From assembly GCA_013368375.1 (NCBI GenBank), contig JAACJP010000021.1, positions 496,001 through 560,000 on the forward strand: 64,000 nucleotides of DNA, written 5' to 3'. This document shows, one piece after another, positions 11,303 through 22,789 of the stretch. How positions within the stretch are numbered: position 1 is the stretch's first letter; each line of letters begins with the position of its first letter. The notes below the pieces were generated by a model. That model made no database searches. It was given only the letters and a program-made list of their open reading frames with translations, and had not been told where the DNA came from. The position numbers and the translations under genes are program-made. Origin of the DNA: Tricholomella constricta (taxonomy: Eukaryota; Basidiomycota; Agaricomycetes; Agaricales; Lyophyllaceae).

Positions 11303-11639
11303 TGATGTAAGGGGAACTCCTGGTTCACACCCTCCGATGCTCACTGATTAGCCCTTGACCTGTGTGATTGCTCCTGACCCATCGCAATCCCAACCTCAAC
11401 ACCCTGACCCAAGCATTGGTGTACATACTTACACACCTCCTATTGTTGCCTCTCCCTCCCGACGTGTGCCTGACACTGCTCCTGACAACCCAACATCCCA
11501 ACATTAGCCATCTGCCCTCATGTCTGCACCCTGAGCCACAGGATCAGATTGGTGAGGTGCTTACATCTATGTGCAGTTCTGACATCCAGAAAATCTCCTC
11601 TCGACAGAAAACATCTACTACAAATCATCGACCATGATT
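11303..11639 (+). repeat. Candidate start of gypsy 3' LTR; no gene
   Basis: The segment begins TGATGTAAGGGG right after the polypurine tract, as expected for an LTR. No second copy exists in the window, so its length and end cannot be fixed. No coding sequence is recognisable before the recombinase relic. Confidence 0.4.
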
Positions 11640-12180
11640 CAATCTCTTCCCTTCACAATGATCTACTTTTTGTCTCTCAGTTACTCACAGATTTTTACAC
11701 CCTTTTGTGTCTTGGAGAGACAACATTGACTGATGGCCCTGCCTTTGTGGTAATTGCAAAATTTGCAAAATTTGGACCTACAAAATTGAACACTCCGCAT
11801 ATGAATTCATCCTCCTTAGTCATAAAGCCAATCACTACTTTGAAGGCAACCACATCATTGTCAAATTGGTCCAGCACAACACCAACCTGCTACTCTACTT
11901 CCAGAGGTAATTTGCATCCAAAAATAGTCTTTTCCCATTATCACACAAACTTTGGTTACATGATGGCTCCATACCAATCAGGTCCTTCTTCATCGACCGT
12001 CTTCAGCTTTTCTTTGACAATTCCTTCACAGGTCAGTTTATGCATGCCGGAGGTTGCTACATATCTTGCAGAGTGTGGTGTTGTGCCCCACATCATTCAA
12101 GCACTGAATTGCTAGTCCTCCGAGTTGTTCCAGGTATACATCAGAAAAAGCCCAGTGCACATTCAAGTGTTATTTTTTGC
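11640..12180 (+). pseudogene. Crypton-like tyrosine recombinase relic
   Basis: Across two frames the sequence reads TLLCLGETTLTDG, AYEFILLSHKANHYFEGN, LFPLSHKLWLHDGSIP, RSFFIDRLQLFF, QFMHAGG, TYLAECGVVPHIIQAL and ELFQVYIRKSPV. This is the C-terminal catalytic part of the integrase-like recombinases common in mushroom genomes. The family normally has an SxRAGG box with a catalytic Arg; here that codon is CAT (12043-12045, His). The frame shifts one base later, and a TAA at 11908-11910 interrupts the middle. The presumptive nucleophile tyrosine in VYIRK is still encoded. It is a dead copy. Whether it is a nested insertion in the gypsy flank or an independent element cannot be decided. Confidence 0.65.
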
Positions 12181-13219
12181 CAACCACAAGGACAATAACT
12201 TCTCTAAACATTAATTCTATCTTTCTCTTTCATATCCCTGTTCTTTTCCTTCTACTATGGGACTCGTTTTTTCACTTGGACATCTATTTCATTCCAAGCC
12301 TCGGACAAGTCTTCAGAACAACCTATCTGGCTTTTCTCGGGCATTACACTACACACCCCCTTCTCCTTTTCCTATTTTTCATTGTCCTCCTCAAATCATT
12401 CCTCTCAATCTTCTTTTATAAGATTTAGGTGTACCTGACATAAAAGTTCATAAGTGGAATCTGAGACCGGCCTAATCAGCCCTCTCGCGGCATGATCCGG
12501 AATTTTGCTATACATTTCCCTCCTGATGGATCATCGCTATATATCCCCAGTGAAAAGTCCGTTGAGTGCAATCAAAAATGAGCCAAAAAAGCGCAATCGA
12601 GCCAAACTGAACTGAAAATAACACAGAAATTGCCTTGACGTCATCCATCAACCGACTTTCTAAGTCAAATTGACCTTTCCTTCTGCCACAAGCCAGGTAA
12701 TTTTATCACAGCCACTCTCACTGTCTGATGCAATGTTGGACTAGGTTCATTTTTCGAATTACAGCAGCCAATTTGTTTGCTTACATTTTGCAACCTGCGG
12801 TACATTTAAATTCAAGTGCACGAAATCAACTCGTCCATTCTCTTTTCTCCTTCCCACCATTCCCTGATCCTCCTCTCCGACTGCATATCTCCCAGTTCCA
12901 CTGGACAAATACGGGCTTGACTAACGGCAAGTGCTCTATGTATCTGACAGCGACAATAAATCCTTATTTGAAACCCATAGAAGTTAAGAAGCCAAGAAGG
13001 CCAGAAGGCGCAGGAGAAGCGATATCAGGACAGCTCCCAAAATGTGAACAGACGAGGTAAATGCCATGTTTCAATTCTATTCACAGCTGACAGCCCTGGT
13101 TTTCAGGTCACTGAAGAAGGGTGGGTTGTGGGAGCATGGGCTCAGGGGGCACAGGGTGGCAAGCTTCGAATCAGGGCGCGTGTCTTCAGTAGACCACGGC
13201 GCGTCGGCGCACGCACATA
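12181..13219. other. No gene recognised
   Basis: AT-rich sequence with scattered short frames. None shows a recognisable motif, splice-supported extension or coherent composition. It may be diverged transposon sequence. Confidence 0.4.
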
Positions 13220-14230
13220 TACTTATTAGAAATGATTTACGGGCTTTTGGCGGGTGGGAAAAATGGCGCCGGCACCTGCTGTGATCCGACGGCGATCACT
13301 AGTCACGTGACTCGACGTGCCTGCGCGGAAAGCCTTCCTCCGACTCCTCGCTCCCTCCTGCCTGCAGCGCGCCCTGTAGCTCCGTTGGTGCTTGTAAAAA
13401 AAAAATCGCCGCTGCGCGGCACCTCTTGAGTATGCATAGGAGGGCATATAATTGGCCTGAAAGCTTCTGAAATTGATTTTGCTCTGGAAGGAGTGCTTCT
13501 CTGCTATTATTGAAGACATTTTGCAATTCCTGACATGTACATATGAGCAAGAAAACAGCCCAGACACACTTGTAACTCCAATAGGCATGTATAGGATGCC
13601 AATACACAGTAGTGAGTGCCCACAGTCTTGCTGTTGACTGCTTAATGAGCAAGAAATGGTGCATAAGCTCTGAAATAAGGGGGATAAGTGCCCATAAGTA
13701 CTTATTTCTAAGTGATTTACCGTAAATCAGGCTGATTTACGGGCTTGATTTACAGGCCACGAGCCGGGCCAGCAGTCCGGTAAATCAGCTTGGGGCGCGC
13801 GCTAGTGCGCGCCCATCAATTCGGGTCCCTGATTTCGCTTCGCGCGGCCTCTCGGCCGCGCCAACTCAAACACCTCGATGGGCACACTCTGGCGCTGCAT
13901 TGAGCCCCTCCACAGACAGCACTCTGGCTGTTAATCGACAGTTATGAGATGCACAATTGGGCTTGAATTTGAGTACACAATGACAAAATTTCCGAGGCCC
14001 TGGGTTGATTTTCCAATCCCAAAGCTTTATCCTCACATCTGAACATAATATCTGGAGCCTGACAAAAAAACTTTAAAGCAGGTGCACGTCTCAGAGCTAG
14101 AGTAACGATGGATTGCGTCGACCCCGCCCACTGGCGCCAGGGTCCCGCGCGCGTCCGTTAAGCGATGCCCGGACATTGCCGTGCTTTACGCTGATTTACA
14201 TCCCTCAGCGTAAATCTTTCGAAATATCTG
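13220..14230. repeat. Repeat field with GATTTAC words and palindromes
   Basis: GATTTACGGGCTT occurs at 13234-13246 and again at 13734-13746, each preceded by a similar ACTTATT-rich stretch. The second copy is preceded by GATTTAC-C-GTAAATC, a near-perfect palindrome. More GTAAATCA/GATTTAC words follow to about 13790. Near 14185-14215 a 10-bp inverted repeat, TTTACGCTGA and TCAGCGTAAA, is separated by about 10 bases. GC-rich blocks (CGCGCGCTAGTGCGCGC) are embedded. The arrangement suggests one or more small non-autonomous elements (MITE-like), but no target duplication was confirmed. Confidence 0.45.
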
Positions 14231-14588
14231 TACTTAGACTTGTAATATGTAGCAGAATATTAAAAATATATTTTTCTTGAACACAACCCAATGAACAAAA
14301 TATGAATCTGAAGGCATCGAGGGAAAATGAAGATACGTCAAGCTACCATGGTTTCAGCTCAATTCAGCTCCTACTCACTCAATAAAATCCCGAGATTTCG
14401 AGTGCGAGGAAGTGACATCGAGCCGATTTTGGCAGACGGGTTTGCGCTCATTTGGCCTTAATCCGACTCGACCGACTTGTCGCTGGGATATATCATTGGA
14501 ATGGCCTGTATAAACAATGCAAATATCCATAGCAAACACAAATCTTTACAGCAATCTAGCATAGAAGTCCACACAGCCTACAGCACAG
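14231..14588. other. Intergenic; no gene recognised
   Basis: Non-coding stretch 3' of the Rua1-like gene, which is transcribed leftward. It probably includes that gene's 3' UTR. Confidence 0.4.
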
Positions 14589-16321
14589 TTAAGACTCTGC
14601 GAGCCCCGCGAGCACCTCATACACCACATCCTGCTCATGCACATCAGTCTCGCCCTGCAGCGTTGATCCTTGATGGCACACCGCCGCGTGCTTCCACCTG
14701 CCACCACCACATCAACGCAGCACAATCGAAACAAGGCAGGGAACAAGCGCGTTACAGACAAATCAGATCGAGATCACAACGTTCGACGACGCAAGGAGCC
14801 AAAGAACAACAAAGCAACATACCAAAATATCTCCTTCACCTGTACACGCACACACACCCAGATCAGCAAACAATTGAAATTGAAACACCCAACTATGTGC
14901 GCGCAAGACGCCGCACGACGACGCGACGACGAAGAAACACAAACTCGAATGCACGCACCTTGGTCTCCACGGCCTTAATCCCCTCCACAGGCACCCAACG
15001 CGCACAATGGTGGCACCGCGCTTCCCGAACCTCCGGGCGTTCGTTCTTGCCCGCCTGCGGGCGCGGCGTGATGCGAAACTCCACGGGTGGAGAGAACGGC
15101 AGGCCCGTGGAGGCCGATATGCCTGTGCAATGGATGGATAGGATGCATGACAGACCAGTAAACACACAGGGGAGAACCGGAAGCGGAAAGAGGGAAGCGG
15201 ACAGACCGTGCGCGTACTGCATGTGATAGCTGGCGGGCGCATATATTCAGCTCCACATCAACCAGAGACGAAGAAGTAGAAGCAGAACTCTACAAGGAGC
15301 CAGGCCGTATCAAACTGGGGTGAGAAGGACATGAAGGAACGGGCACGACGCACCACTTGAACGCAGAAAATTTCATCGCGAGCCAGATTTTGCGCCCCGC
15401 CCCGCCCCGTTCGGGCGGCTCCAAGCATATGGGGCACAAGCCTACTTTCTCGACGCCCTTTCCGCGCACGAAGCGGGGCGTGTAGAGGTCGAGCGGGCGG
15501 CGCGGGGGATTGTAGGTGCCGCCTGGGTGGGTGACACGAAATAGAGCGCAAGGGGATCTGGAGATGGGAAGAGTTACTGTCTAAAGACTGGGAAGCAAAG
15601 AAAGAAAGACGGACTTGGTGGGGGATGTCTGAAAGTAGGAGATGGCAGGAAAACGACGGTAAAAGAGGGGAAAGAGGGGCGAGGTCTTGAGGCTGGCGGG
15701 GAAGGTGCGATTAGTGAATACTGGTAGCGTAGAGTGGGTGGATGGTTGCGAAGGAGGTGTAGATGGTACAGGGCTTGGAGTTGCGAGTTTGGGCAGAGGG
15801 ACGGAGGACCTGAGGGTGCGCTTGGGGCGTGGCAGGGGAGTGGGCGAGTCCTGATCGATCCGCTTGCGTTTTGAACCTGCGGCTTGAGGCCAGGCATTTT
15901 CTTTCTGGTTTTTTTTAAGTGATGGAGGCGTCAGAGGAGTAAGGGGAGATGCAAAGTCAAGGTAATTAGTCGTCGAAGTCGGGGTGAGAGCTTGGGCTGA
16001 GTCTGTTGAAGCGGGCACAGCGGCTTTGAGTTTGTCGAGAAATGAAATCGGCGTTTCGGTCAGAGTTTTGTCGCTTCCGAGTGACGAGGCTCGAATAACT
16101 GGAGAAATATACGAGTCTGAGGAGATCCAAGGACTAGGACTTGACAGTTGATAGCAGTTGCTGAACGGCGTGGTTTCAAAGTCCTCCAGTTGCTTGAATA
16201 TCATCGGCGATAGAGCTAGCGATGTCGGGGTGTTGCATAGAAAGATATCTTTGTCTGGAAGAGGATAATCATAGTGCAGACAGAAATCCAGCTGATCATG
16301 AGGAGAGCACTCAAAGTCCAT
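14589..16321 (-). CDS. Rua1-type transcription regulator, six exons
   Basis: Six exons give complement(join(14589..14697,14823..14839,14959..15122,15207..15229,15357..15557,15615..16321)), 406 residues, with every junction in frame. The N-terminal ~235 residues are Ser/Pro/Thr-rich and contain a possible nuclear signal (KRKRIDQD). The C-terminal ~170 residues match the Rua1 C-terminal domain (formerly DUF4451): GGTYNPPRRPLDLYTPRFV, CPICLE, KFSAFNYHMQYAHGISAS, CHHCARWVPVEG and EIFWWKHAAVCH. Conserved Cys and His pairs form a probable zinc-binding fold. In Ustilago maydis Rua1 activates glycolipid biosynthesis genes; the target here is unknown. Start ATG 16321 is the first in-frame ATG before the conserved acidic N-terminus. 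The 3' exons are as short as 17 and 23 nt, and two donors (GTCCGT, GTGGTG) are weak. The gene is divergent from the p24 gene 102 bp away. Confidence 0.8.
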
Positions 16322-16423
16322 GACTGACCCACAAAGACAGCCGCCGTTCGCTGCACCCCGATCATTCAAACTCCGATCCTCCTCCCAGCGCTGCCACGCG
16401 CCTCGACGTTCCGTTTCGCAAAA
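16322..16423. promoter_or_regulatory. Short divergent promoter, Rua1-like / p24
   Basis: Only 102 bp separate the two start codons, so the genes must share an upstream region and their 5' UTRs are short or overlap. No specific binding site was assigned. Confidence 0.4.
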
Positions 16424-17356
16424 ATGGCCGTCGTACTCCCCTGCCGTCTCCTTCTTTCTCTCTTCTTCCTCCTATACCTCGTTCTCACCGTCCAAGCCGC
16501 CGCCCTCACGACCCTCCTCGCCGCCAACGAGCGATTATGCTTTTACGCCGACGTCGATAAGCCCGGCGAGAAGATTGGCGTGCGTACCGCGTCCTACCCT
16601 CCACTTATCTCACTTACCTGCCCCTCCAGTTTTACTTTGCTGTGCGTTTACAACCCAATGCCTTTAAATCTTCCCTCACCCTCTCCAGGTGCAATCCGGA
16701 GGCTCGTTCGACATAGACTTTGACATCAAGGACCCGAACGAGAAGTTGCTTCTCGCCGGCGAGCGCGAGCGCCAAGGAGACTACGTCCTCACTGCCAACG
16801 CCGTCGGCGAGTACGCTTTCTGCTTCGAAAACGACATATCTACCCTCACCGGCAAGCTTGTCGACTTTGACATAATGGTCGAGCACGAGCCCCGCCGTGA
16901 GGCCCCCGCCAAACCCGGCCAGATCTCGGAACAGACTAGTGCTCTGGAGGAAAGCGTGTTCCGTCTCAATGGCATGCTGATGAACATCAAGCGGCTTCAA
17001 AAACAGTGCGTTCGCTATCCCTTCTGATGCAGTCTCCCTAACAAACAAACTCCACAACTGCCCAGCTTCCACACATCAGAAAACCGCGGTTTTTCAATCG
17101 TCAAATCAACACAAAAGTACGGCTTTAACCCCTCCCACCCCCTCCCTTCTTTACTAACGCTCCCCCGCCCTCCAGTCGCATATTCTGGTACGCAATCCTC
17201 CAGACCCTCGGTGTTATCGGTATGGCCGTGTACGTCCCTCCTTTCCCATCCTTTCTCCCACATCCTCCTTCTCATCTTGCCGCCTCGCCATACAGACTGC
17301 AGGTCTACATCCTTCAAACGTTCTTCACGCGCACCGGCCGGCGGTACAAGGTTTAA
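16424..17356 (+). CDS. p24 family (emp24/gp25L) cargo receptor, five exons including a 12-nt microexon
   Basis: Exons join(16424..16579,16630..16641,16689..17005,17176..17229,17296..17356) give 199 residues. A signal peptide (LPCRLLLSLFFLLYLVLTV, residues 5-23) is followed by the GOLD domain with the conserved cysteine pair (LCFYADV; YAFCFEND). Then come a coiled-coil segment (LEESVFRLNGMLMNIKRLQ), one membrane helix (WYAILQTLGVIGMAVLQVYIL) and a short cytosolic tail with the di-Phe sorting motif (QTFFTRTG). These proteins cycle between ER and Golgi in COPI and COPII vesicles and select cargo. The length equals that of yeast members. The microexon TTTTACTTTGCT supplies the FYFA of the conserved GFYFAVQSGG segment, which is why it is called. 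The subfamily (emp24 versus Erp) was not decided. Confidence 0.85.
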
Positions 17357-17536
17357 AATCCGCGTCACATCTGTATTTATTTTAGGCGTAATCCTAACTT
17401 GCTTTATGGATCCTGGGTGCCGTTGTTTGATTTCAATGCCAGTGCACTGCTCGCACCCCGAACAAAAAGTCTACCAAGAGGGTATCACATCTGCCCCGCA
17501 TGCTGATAGCCCGCAAGCACGGTTATTCATCTTAGA

Positions 17537-17814
17537 TTATATCTTATCCTGCTTGAACTTTCGAAGGTTCTCGCGGTGCTCTTCCGAGATTTTCATTTTC
17601 TCTCTTTCTTTTCCATATCCCGATCCATTCAACAACCCGCCTACAGCATTCCTGGCAGCATCTTCTCCACATTCTTTCGCGGCACAGGGCTTGTCAACGA
17701 GTGTGCGACGAGGCAATGAGCAAGGCTCAAACGCGCCCGGTCTGAAGACAGGCGTCAATGTGATTGATACTCACTATTCTCTTTCCACGAGCCAGCCAAC
17801 TCGATGACTTTCCC
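17537..17814 (-). CDS. Possible small hypothetical protein
   Basis: A leftward frame at 17537-17758 ends with a strongly helical, charged stretch (EHRENLRKFKQDKI). An ATG near 17814 (MGKVIELAGSWKENS) could be a first exon, but the obvious GTGAGT...CAG intron would be only about 33 nt and does not join in phase. No family is recognised. It may be an artefact in the 3' region of the p24 gene. Confidence 0.2.
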
Positions 17815-19259
17815 CATTATGTAGAGAGTTTTTTCTTTTTTTTGAATCATTGTTTATTGACCGCCAGGCATTAGCCTATGTTGGTCCTTACTTGCTAAGT
17901 ACATACATTACATAGTACGTATCTAAATCACTGTTTTTCTCTTTTTACATCCGTTTTTGGCTTCTCCAATGTGCCTGGCCCCTGTTAGGGGAAGTCCTGG
18001 TTCCTAACAGAAGAATAGAGTGGAGAGACGCAATGCCTGCGAAATTCCTTTTATTTGTATATGTTGTTACCTCCACCAGATAAGACCTGCGATCAGGATA
18101 ATCCATTTTATGACCGAAACAAGCCCTAAGTAGACAAAATTCCTCTGCGGATCCCATTATTTTATCTATATAGAGGATCTGTTTAGTCCAAATCCGGAGT
18201 TCCTAAGCGCTAAAGCAACACAGGCGTAGTGAAAGTAAAGCAATGGTAAAAACTAGAGCCTGTGGGAATAAGTATCTGGCATGATATACTCCAGTGTCAC
18301 CCAGTCACAACCCTTACACCTCTATTTTGCTCTCAAATCTATTCTGTTTCATGGACTCGTATCATCTTGAGCTCCTTACGTTCACACGAAACTCTTGTGA
18401 ATGCCCTCGCCAACACTCACGACCTCCGAACACTCATTTGGAGCCCGTTTTCCCAAGGGGGTGTCGGAAAAAAAATTAAGCATATAGGGTCGAATTTTTT
18501 TTTAACGGGAGAATCTCCTGGACTAACTAACTATTGCTGGGAACTAATTACCCAATAAGGCAGTCCAGCACACGGTCCGATCACCCGACTGTTGTTGTTG
18601 ACATCATTCTCAATGTTGTCGCTCCTCCACATTTCCCTGTTGCATACCTCACAGACCCAACCAGTTATGCAGTGCTCAAGCTGTACACTTCTGAAGCTGA
18701 AACTTTGACAATCACCAAGGTATGAATGAAACCTCTGTTTAAAATCTTTGACTTGTGCATTACACTTGGAACAGTATACATGATTGTCAGATTAGAATAG
18801 TAAACATAGTAAGCATCCTGAAATGTTGCCACAATAAAGAAGTGGTTTGCAGTGGGTCCAAATACTAAGAAACCATGTCGCGACTTTCAATACACCTAGG
18901 ACCCTGAACTTCCCACGCCCATATCAAGCAATATTTTTGAAACTAGTGCTCTATATACCTTCAGATGTTGAGCAGTTCTCAAAACACAAGCCCAGGTCTG
19001 GTCCCGGGCCAAAGACAAGTCCCTTTTAACTGATGTCATTTTTTTTTTAAGGACCTGGTGGCTTGGACTAACTCACTAACCCTATATAAGGAATGTCACA
19101 TGTGACACCCCCTTGGTAGCAATAGTGGTGGTCACAAATCAGCTGAGATTCAATTGTCAAGTGCTTTGGCTGACAAAGAAACGCGTTTGTTGAAGTTTCT
19201 TGTTTTGGTGGGTGTTGTGCAGGTTGAAGTGCTCTCCCGTTCCCAATTGCTTGTTCCGC
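17815..19259. other. Intergenic, probable repeat remnants; no gene
   Basis: No recognisable coding. Contains poly-T tracts near 17830 and 18490, and at 19094-19107 a perfect 14-bp palindrome TGTCACATGTGACA running into TGTGACACCCCC, which looks like the start of a fungal LTR. It is therefore possibly old retroelement debris upstream of the kinase gene. Confidence 0.35.
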
Positions 19260-20525
19260 ATGGAAGTCACATTTGGAGGCAAGTATCGTCTCGAAGAGGA
19301 GATTGCAAACGGTGGATGCGGTGCGCACGTTGTGTTTCACAAGTCTTTACCCAATATCTAACGTGGCGGCAGGTACTGTCTTCTTGGGTGTCCACACTGT
19401 CGCGGGCAAGGAAGTCGCTATCAAGCTCGAACCCGCTGTTACCACCAAGAATAATACCAACAGCCCGTTGCGACAGGAGTCGAAAATATACAAGACCCTG
19501 ATGGGTGGAACGGGCGTACCATGGATCATGTGGTCGGGACGACAAGGCGACTACAACGTCATGGTCATTGATCTCTTGGGACCCTCACTCGAAGACCTCT
19601 TCAAGATGTGCAATCGCCATTTTTCGCTCAAGACTGTTCTTCTCCTCGCTGATCAGCTTGTGCGTCGCCCTCTATCTCAATGCCACCCCTGACCTAACCC
19701 ATGCTGGCAGATATCACGCATCGAGTTCATCCACTCTCACTCACTGGTTCATCGCGATATCAAACCCGCGAACTTCGTTATGGGCACAGGAAAAGCCGCA
19801 CATATGGTCAATGTCATAGACTTCGGACTCGCCAAGAAATTTCGCGACTCGAGGACCTCCAACCACATCCCCTACAAGCAGGACGACTACCATGGTGTAG
19901 GCACTTCACTCTTCGCCGCCATTAATACGCATCTTGGAGTGGGTAAGTTCTGTTTTGCTCCCATCTGTACATTCTCTTGTCCGCGTCCTTACGTGCGTCC
20001 TTAGAATCCTCACGAAGAGACGATCTCGAATCCCTTGCATACATGCTCATCTATTTCCTACGTGGCACGCTCCCGTGGCGCAAAATACGCGCCCCAAACA
20101 CCCCACCTCCACCGGCGTCGCCAACACCCTCCAATCCCAACCCGGAAACTCCCATACCCCCACAACACTACAACGCGGTATCGGCTACTTGGGATCTCAT
20201 CAGGGACGCAAAACTAGAAGCCGAGCCTCTGCTCACGGTTGGTCTCCCGCCGGAATTCGATGTTCTCTATCGCTACGCACGTGGTCTTGAGTTCGACGAC
20301 TTGCCAGATTACGAGGGGCTGCGCGCGCTTTTCCGCGGATTAGCAGAGAGAGTTGAAGTGGAATACGATAGCGTATTTGATTGGACCGTGCCAAAGGCAA
20401 GTGGTGGCCGGGGTGGGCATGGTGGGCGTACTGTTAGTGAGGGACACGGGACAACAGGGCGGCGGTTTTGTGAAGCGTGCCACAAGAGAAAGATGGGAAC
20501 TACGGGGAGGCAGGAGTGGAGATGA
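19260..20525 (+). CDS. Casein kinase 1 family protein kinase, four exons
   Basis: Exons join(19260..19320,19373..19659,19711..19942,20005..20525) give 366 residues. The kinase domain fills residues ~8-300. It has a glycine loop (ANGGCGTVFLG), catalytic lysine in [16 protein letters not shown] catalytic loop, IDFGLAKKF metal-binding segment, and the CK1 signature [19 protein letters not shown] replacing the usual APE segment. The C-terminal ~60 residues are Gly-rich and include a CEACHKRK motif. CK1 enzymes phosphorylate Ser/Thr in DNA repair, vesicle traffic and circadian control. Differences from canonical CK1: the first glycine-loop Gly is replaced (IANGG) and the activation segment reads GTSLFAAIN rather than GTARYASIN, so it belongs to a divergent subfamily. 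It has no long Ser-rich tail or palmitoylation CC end. Confidence 0.85.
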
Positions 20526-21434
20526 TCGGTGGAGGGTCATACCACGATACTCAGGTGGAGGATCTGCTGAATTTAGCGCCATGCTCGGCTCAGCAGTTCT
20601 TAGTGTTTCGCAAAGCTGCTATCACTTACGGGTGACACAAAAAAGGCACAGAAATCGTCTGGATTTCTGTCATACACTGCGCCTGCGCCCCTCTCCGGCC
20701 CTTTCGAGAGTTTCATTCGACTCGTCCGCCTCTTCACTCGATCTGGCTCACCACATTCTCTTCCTCGTAGCATCTGGATACACGATGCCCAGATGACGTT
20801 AGTCTGGACAACCAGCTTGCGCCTGCTTCATCCCTAGCTTGAACAACTCATGCAGCTTCTTTTGACGGCGGTTTTATCACTCCGTTACACGTAGGTCTCG
20901 TGGGGGTTCTGGTGTTGGTTGATATGTACGTCTCCTTTCATCCATCTCGACCGCTTTAATACAACTTTTAAACCTTGAATTCAATAGATAAATCGACCAT
21001 CCCATCCTCCTGCGCAGTATCAACATTGGCTGTATGACTTTAACCGCTATAATGTATACTATCCGCTATTTTTTCTTGCTTTTCATTTGCTGTTGGAATA
21101 CGCTATCCGTCACATTCCCCATCTCCACATTCCTCTTCCTGCATATCCAGCATTACCTCACGGTCACTACTTTTTAATTGGGTCTCATGAGCTCGCCAGC
21201 CATCCCCTATTCATTTACATCCCTTCACCGAAGACGATCATCACAATGTATCCACACAGATCGTTCTCTCGTGCACCTCGATGCGTGTATCTGTACTCGA
21301 CGTGTTACAGTAGACTGTATATAGAATTCAATTTATTATCAAGATTCGAGGAAAGCGTATAATCATGCGGAGGTTCAAATATTCAATTGCGTTTATTACT
21401 TCATCCCACTACTATCCTAACCAGCAAACAAGCC
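20526..21434. other. Intergenic; no gene recognised
   Basis: Contains the probable 3' UTR of the kinase gene and the promoter of the Eaf3-like gene. Short frames lack motifs. Confidence 0.4.
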
Positions 21435-22789
21435 ATGTCCGCCTCTTCTTCAGCCGCAGTCACCTTCGCGCCAAATGAACGCGTTCTTTGCTATCACGGA
21501 CCCCTCATCTATGAGGCCAAAGTGCTCAAAGTCGATACTTTTACCGAACAAAACACCACAACCGGCGCTCTCGGTCCTCATTGCTTCGTGCACTACAAAG
21601 GTTGGAAACAAACGTGCGTGACCGTTTCAACTAACCTCCTAGCGTCTGATTTCGACAGTCGACGCGTTTCCTGTTGTCCTGGAACCCTTTTTTCGTGACC
21701 AATCCTAACTTTGACCGTTCACCAGTTGGGACGAATGGGTTCCACATAGCAGACTCCTCAAACATAACGAAGCAAATCTTGAACATCAGAAGCAGCTACA
21801 ACGCACCAACGCACCTCCGCCAACTGCTGGCGCCTCGTCGTCTCGCGGCCCGAAGGCGGGAACGAAGGAGGGAGCCACAGGGAGCACGCGGGCTGGAGCG
21901 CGCAAGGATGGGACGAGGGGAACAAAACGCAGCAGAGAAGAGGTGTGTACATCGATTATCCACTGCCATCGTTCTCATAACCCTTGCTGACGTTGAAACG
22001 CCATTTCTGTTCAGGATGAGAGCAGCAAGAAACCTGATTTGAAGCTCAATCTTCCCGAGGTGCTCAAAGTAATCTTGGTTGATGACTGGGAGGCCGTTAC
22101 GAAAAATAATCAAGTACAATACTCCACCATGATCTGCTCATGCCGCTTATCCTCACATGTAGCTCGTCACATTACCGCGTACTCCAACAGTTGTCGAACT
22201 CTTGGACGAGTTTGCTGCCTACATCATTGAAAAAAAACCAGCACAGTACGTGTCCTCTTGTCGTTAAGTTCTTTCTCTCGGGGAGCTCACGTCCGCCCGA
22301 AGTTTGCGCGAACCCGTTATGTTAATCCCCAGCATTATCTCAGGCCTAACAGTCTACTTTGACCGCTCTCTTGGCGCAAATCTCCTTTATCGCTTTGAGC
22401 GACCACAGTTTGCTGAGGTCCGGAGGAAATACAAAACAGGGCAGCAGGTCATCATCGGACAGGAGAAGGAAGTGAGCGCGGTCTATGGCGCGGAGCATCT
22501 TCTGCGGATGATAGGTGCGCATGATAACTACCCAGATCATCCTTCACACTCACCTTGCGGTGTATAGTGAGCCTGCCCGGCATGATCGCTAGCTCGAACC
22601 TGGATCCAGAGTCAGTCGTTCTCGTAAGAGATTATGTCAACGAGCTATTAGAGTAAGTCACATTCCTTTGAAACACCTTCTCGCTTCTTCATCTTTTCAC
22701 CTAGATGGATGGTCCGGGAACGAGGGCGAATATTCCAGGCAGAATACGAGACCACTAGCCTGCAGTACCAGAATATCTCGAGATCGTGA
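21435..22789 (+). CDS. EAF3: Eaf3/MRG15 chromodomain protein, seven exons
   Basis: Exons join(21435..21613,21726..21942,22015..22113,22163..22245,22333..22514,22568..22652,22705..22789) give 309 residues. The N-terminal chromo-barrel domain (residues ~10-90) has [33 protein letters not shown] and the aromatic residues that bind methyl-lysine. A basic linker with KRSREE follows. The MRG domain (residues ~140-305) reads [47 protein letters not shown] and [15 protein letters not shown]. Eaf3/MRG15 is a shared subunit of the NuA4 acetyltransferase and Rpd3S deacetylase complexes and reads H3K36 methylation. All seven introns join in phase and lengths suit the family (yeast 401, mammal 323 residues). 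The ATG at 21435 is the first in-frame methionine. Confidence 0.9.

Noticed and set aside
14477..15242. Long frames on both strands across 14.5-15.2 kb
   Set aside because: They cover the introns of the Rua1-like gene. The splice-joined leftward exons match a known domain; the alternatives are compositionally odd.
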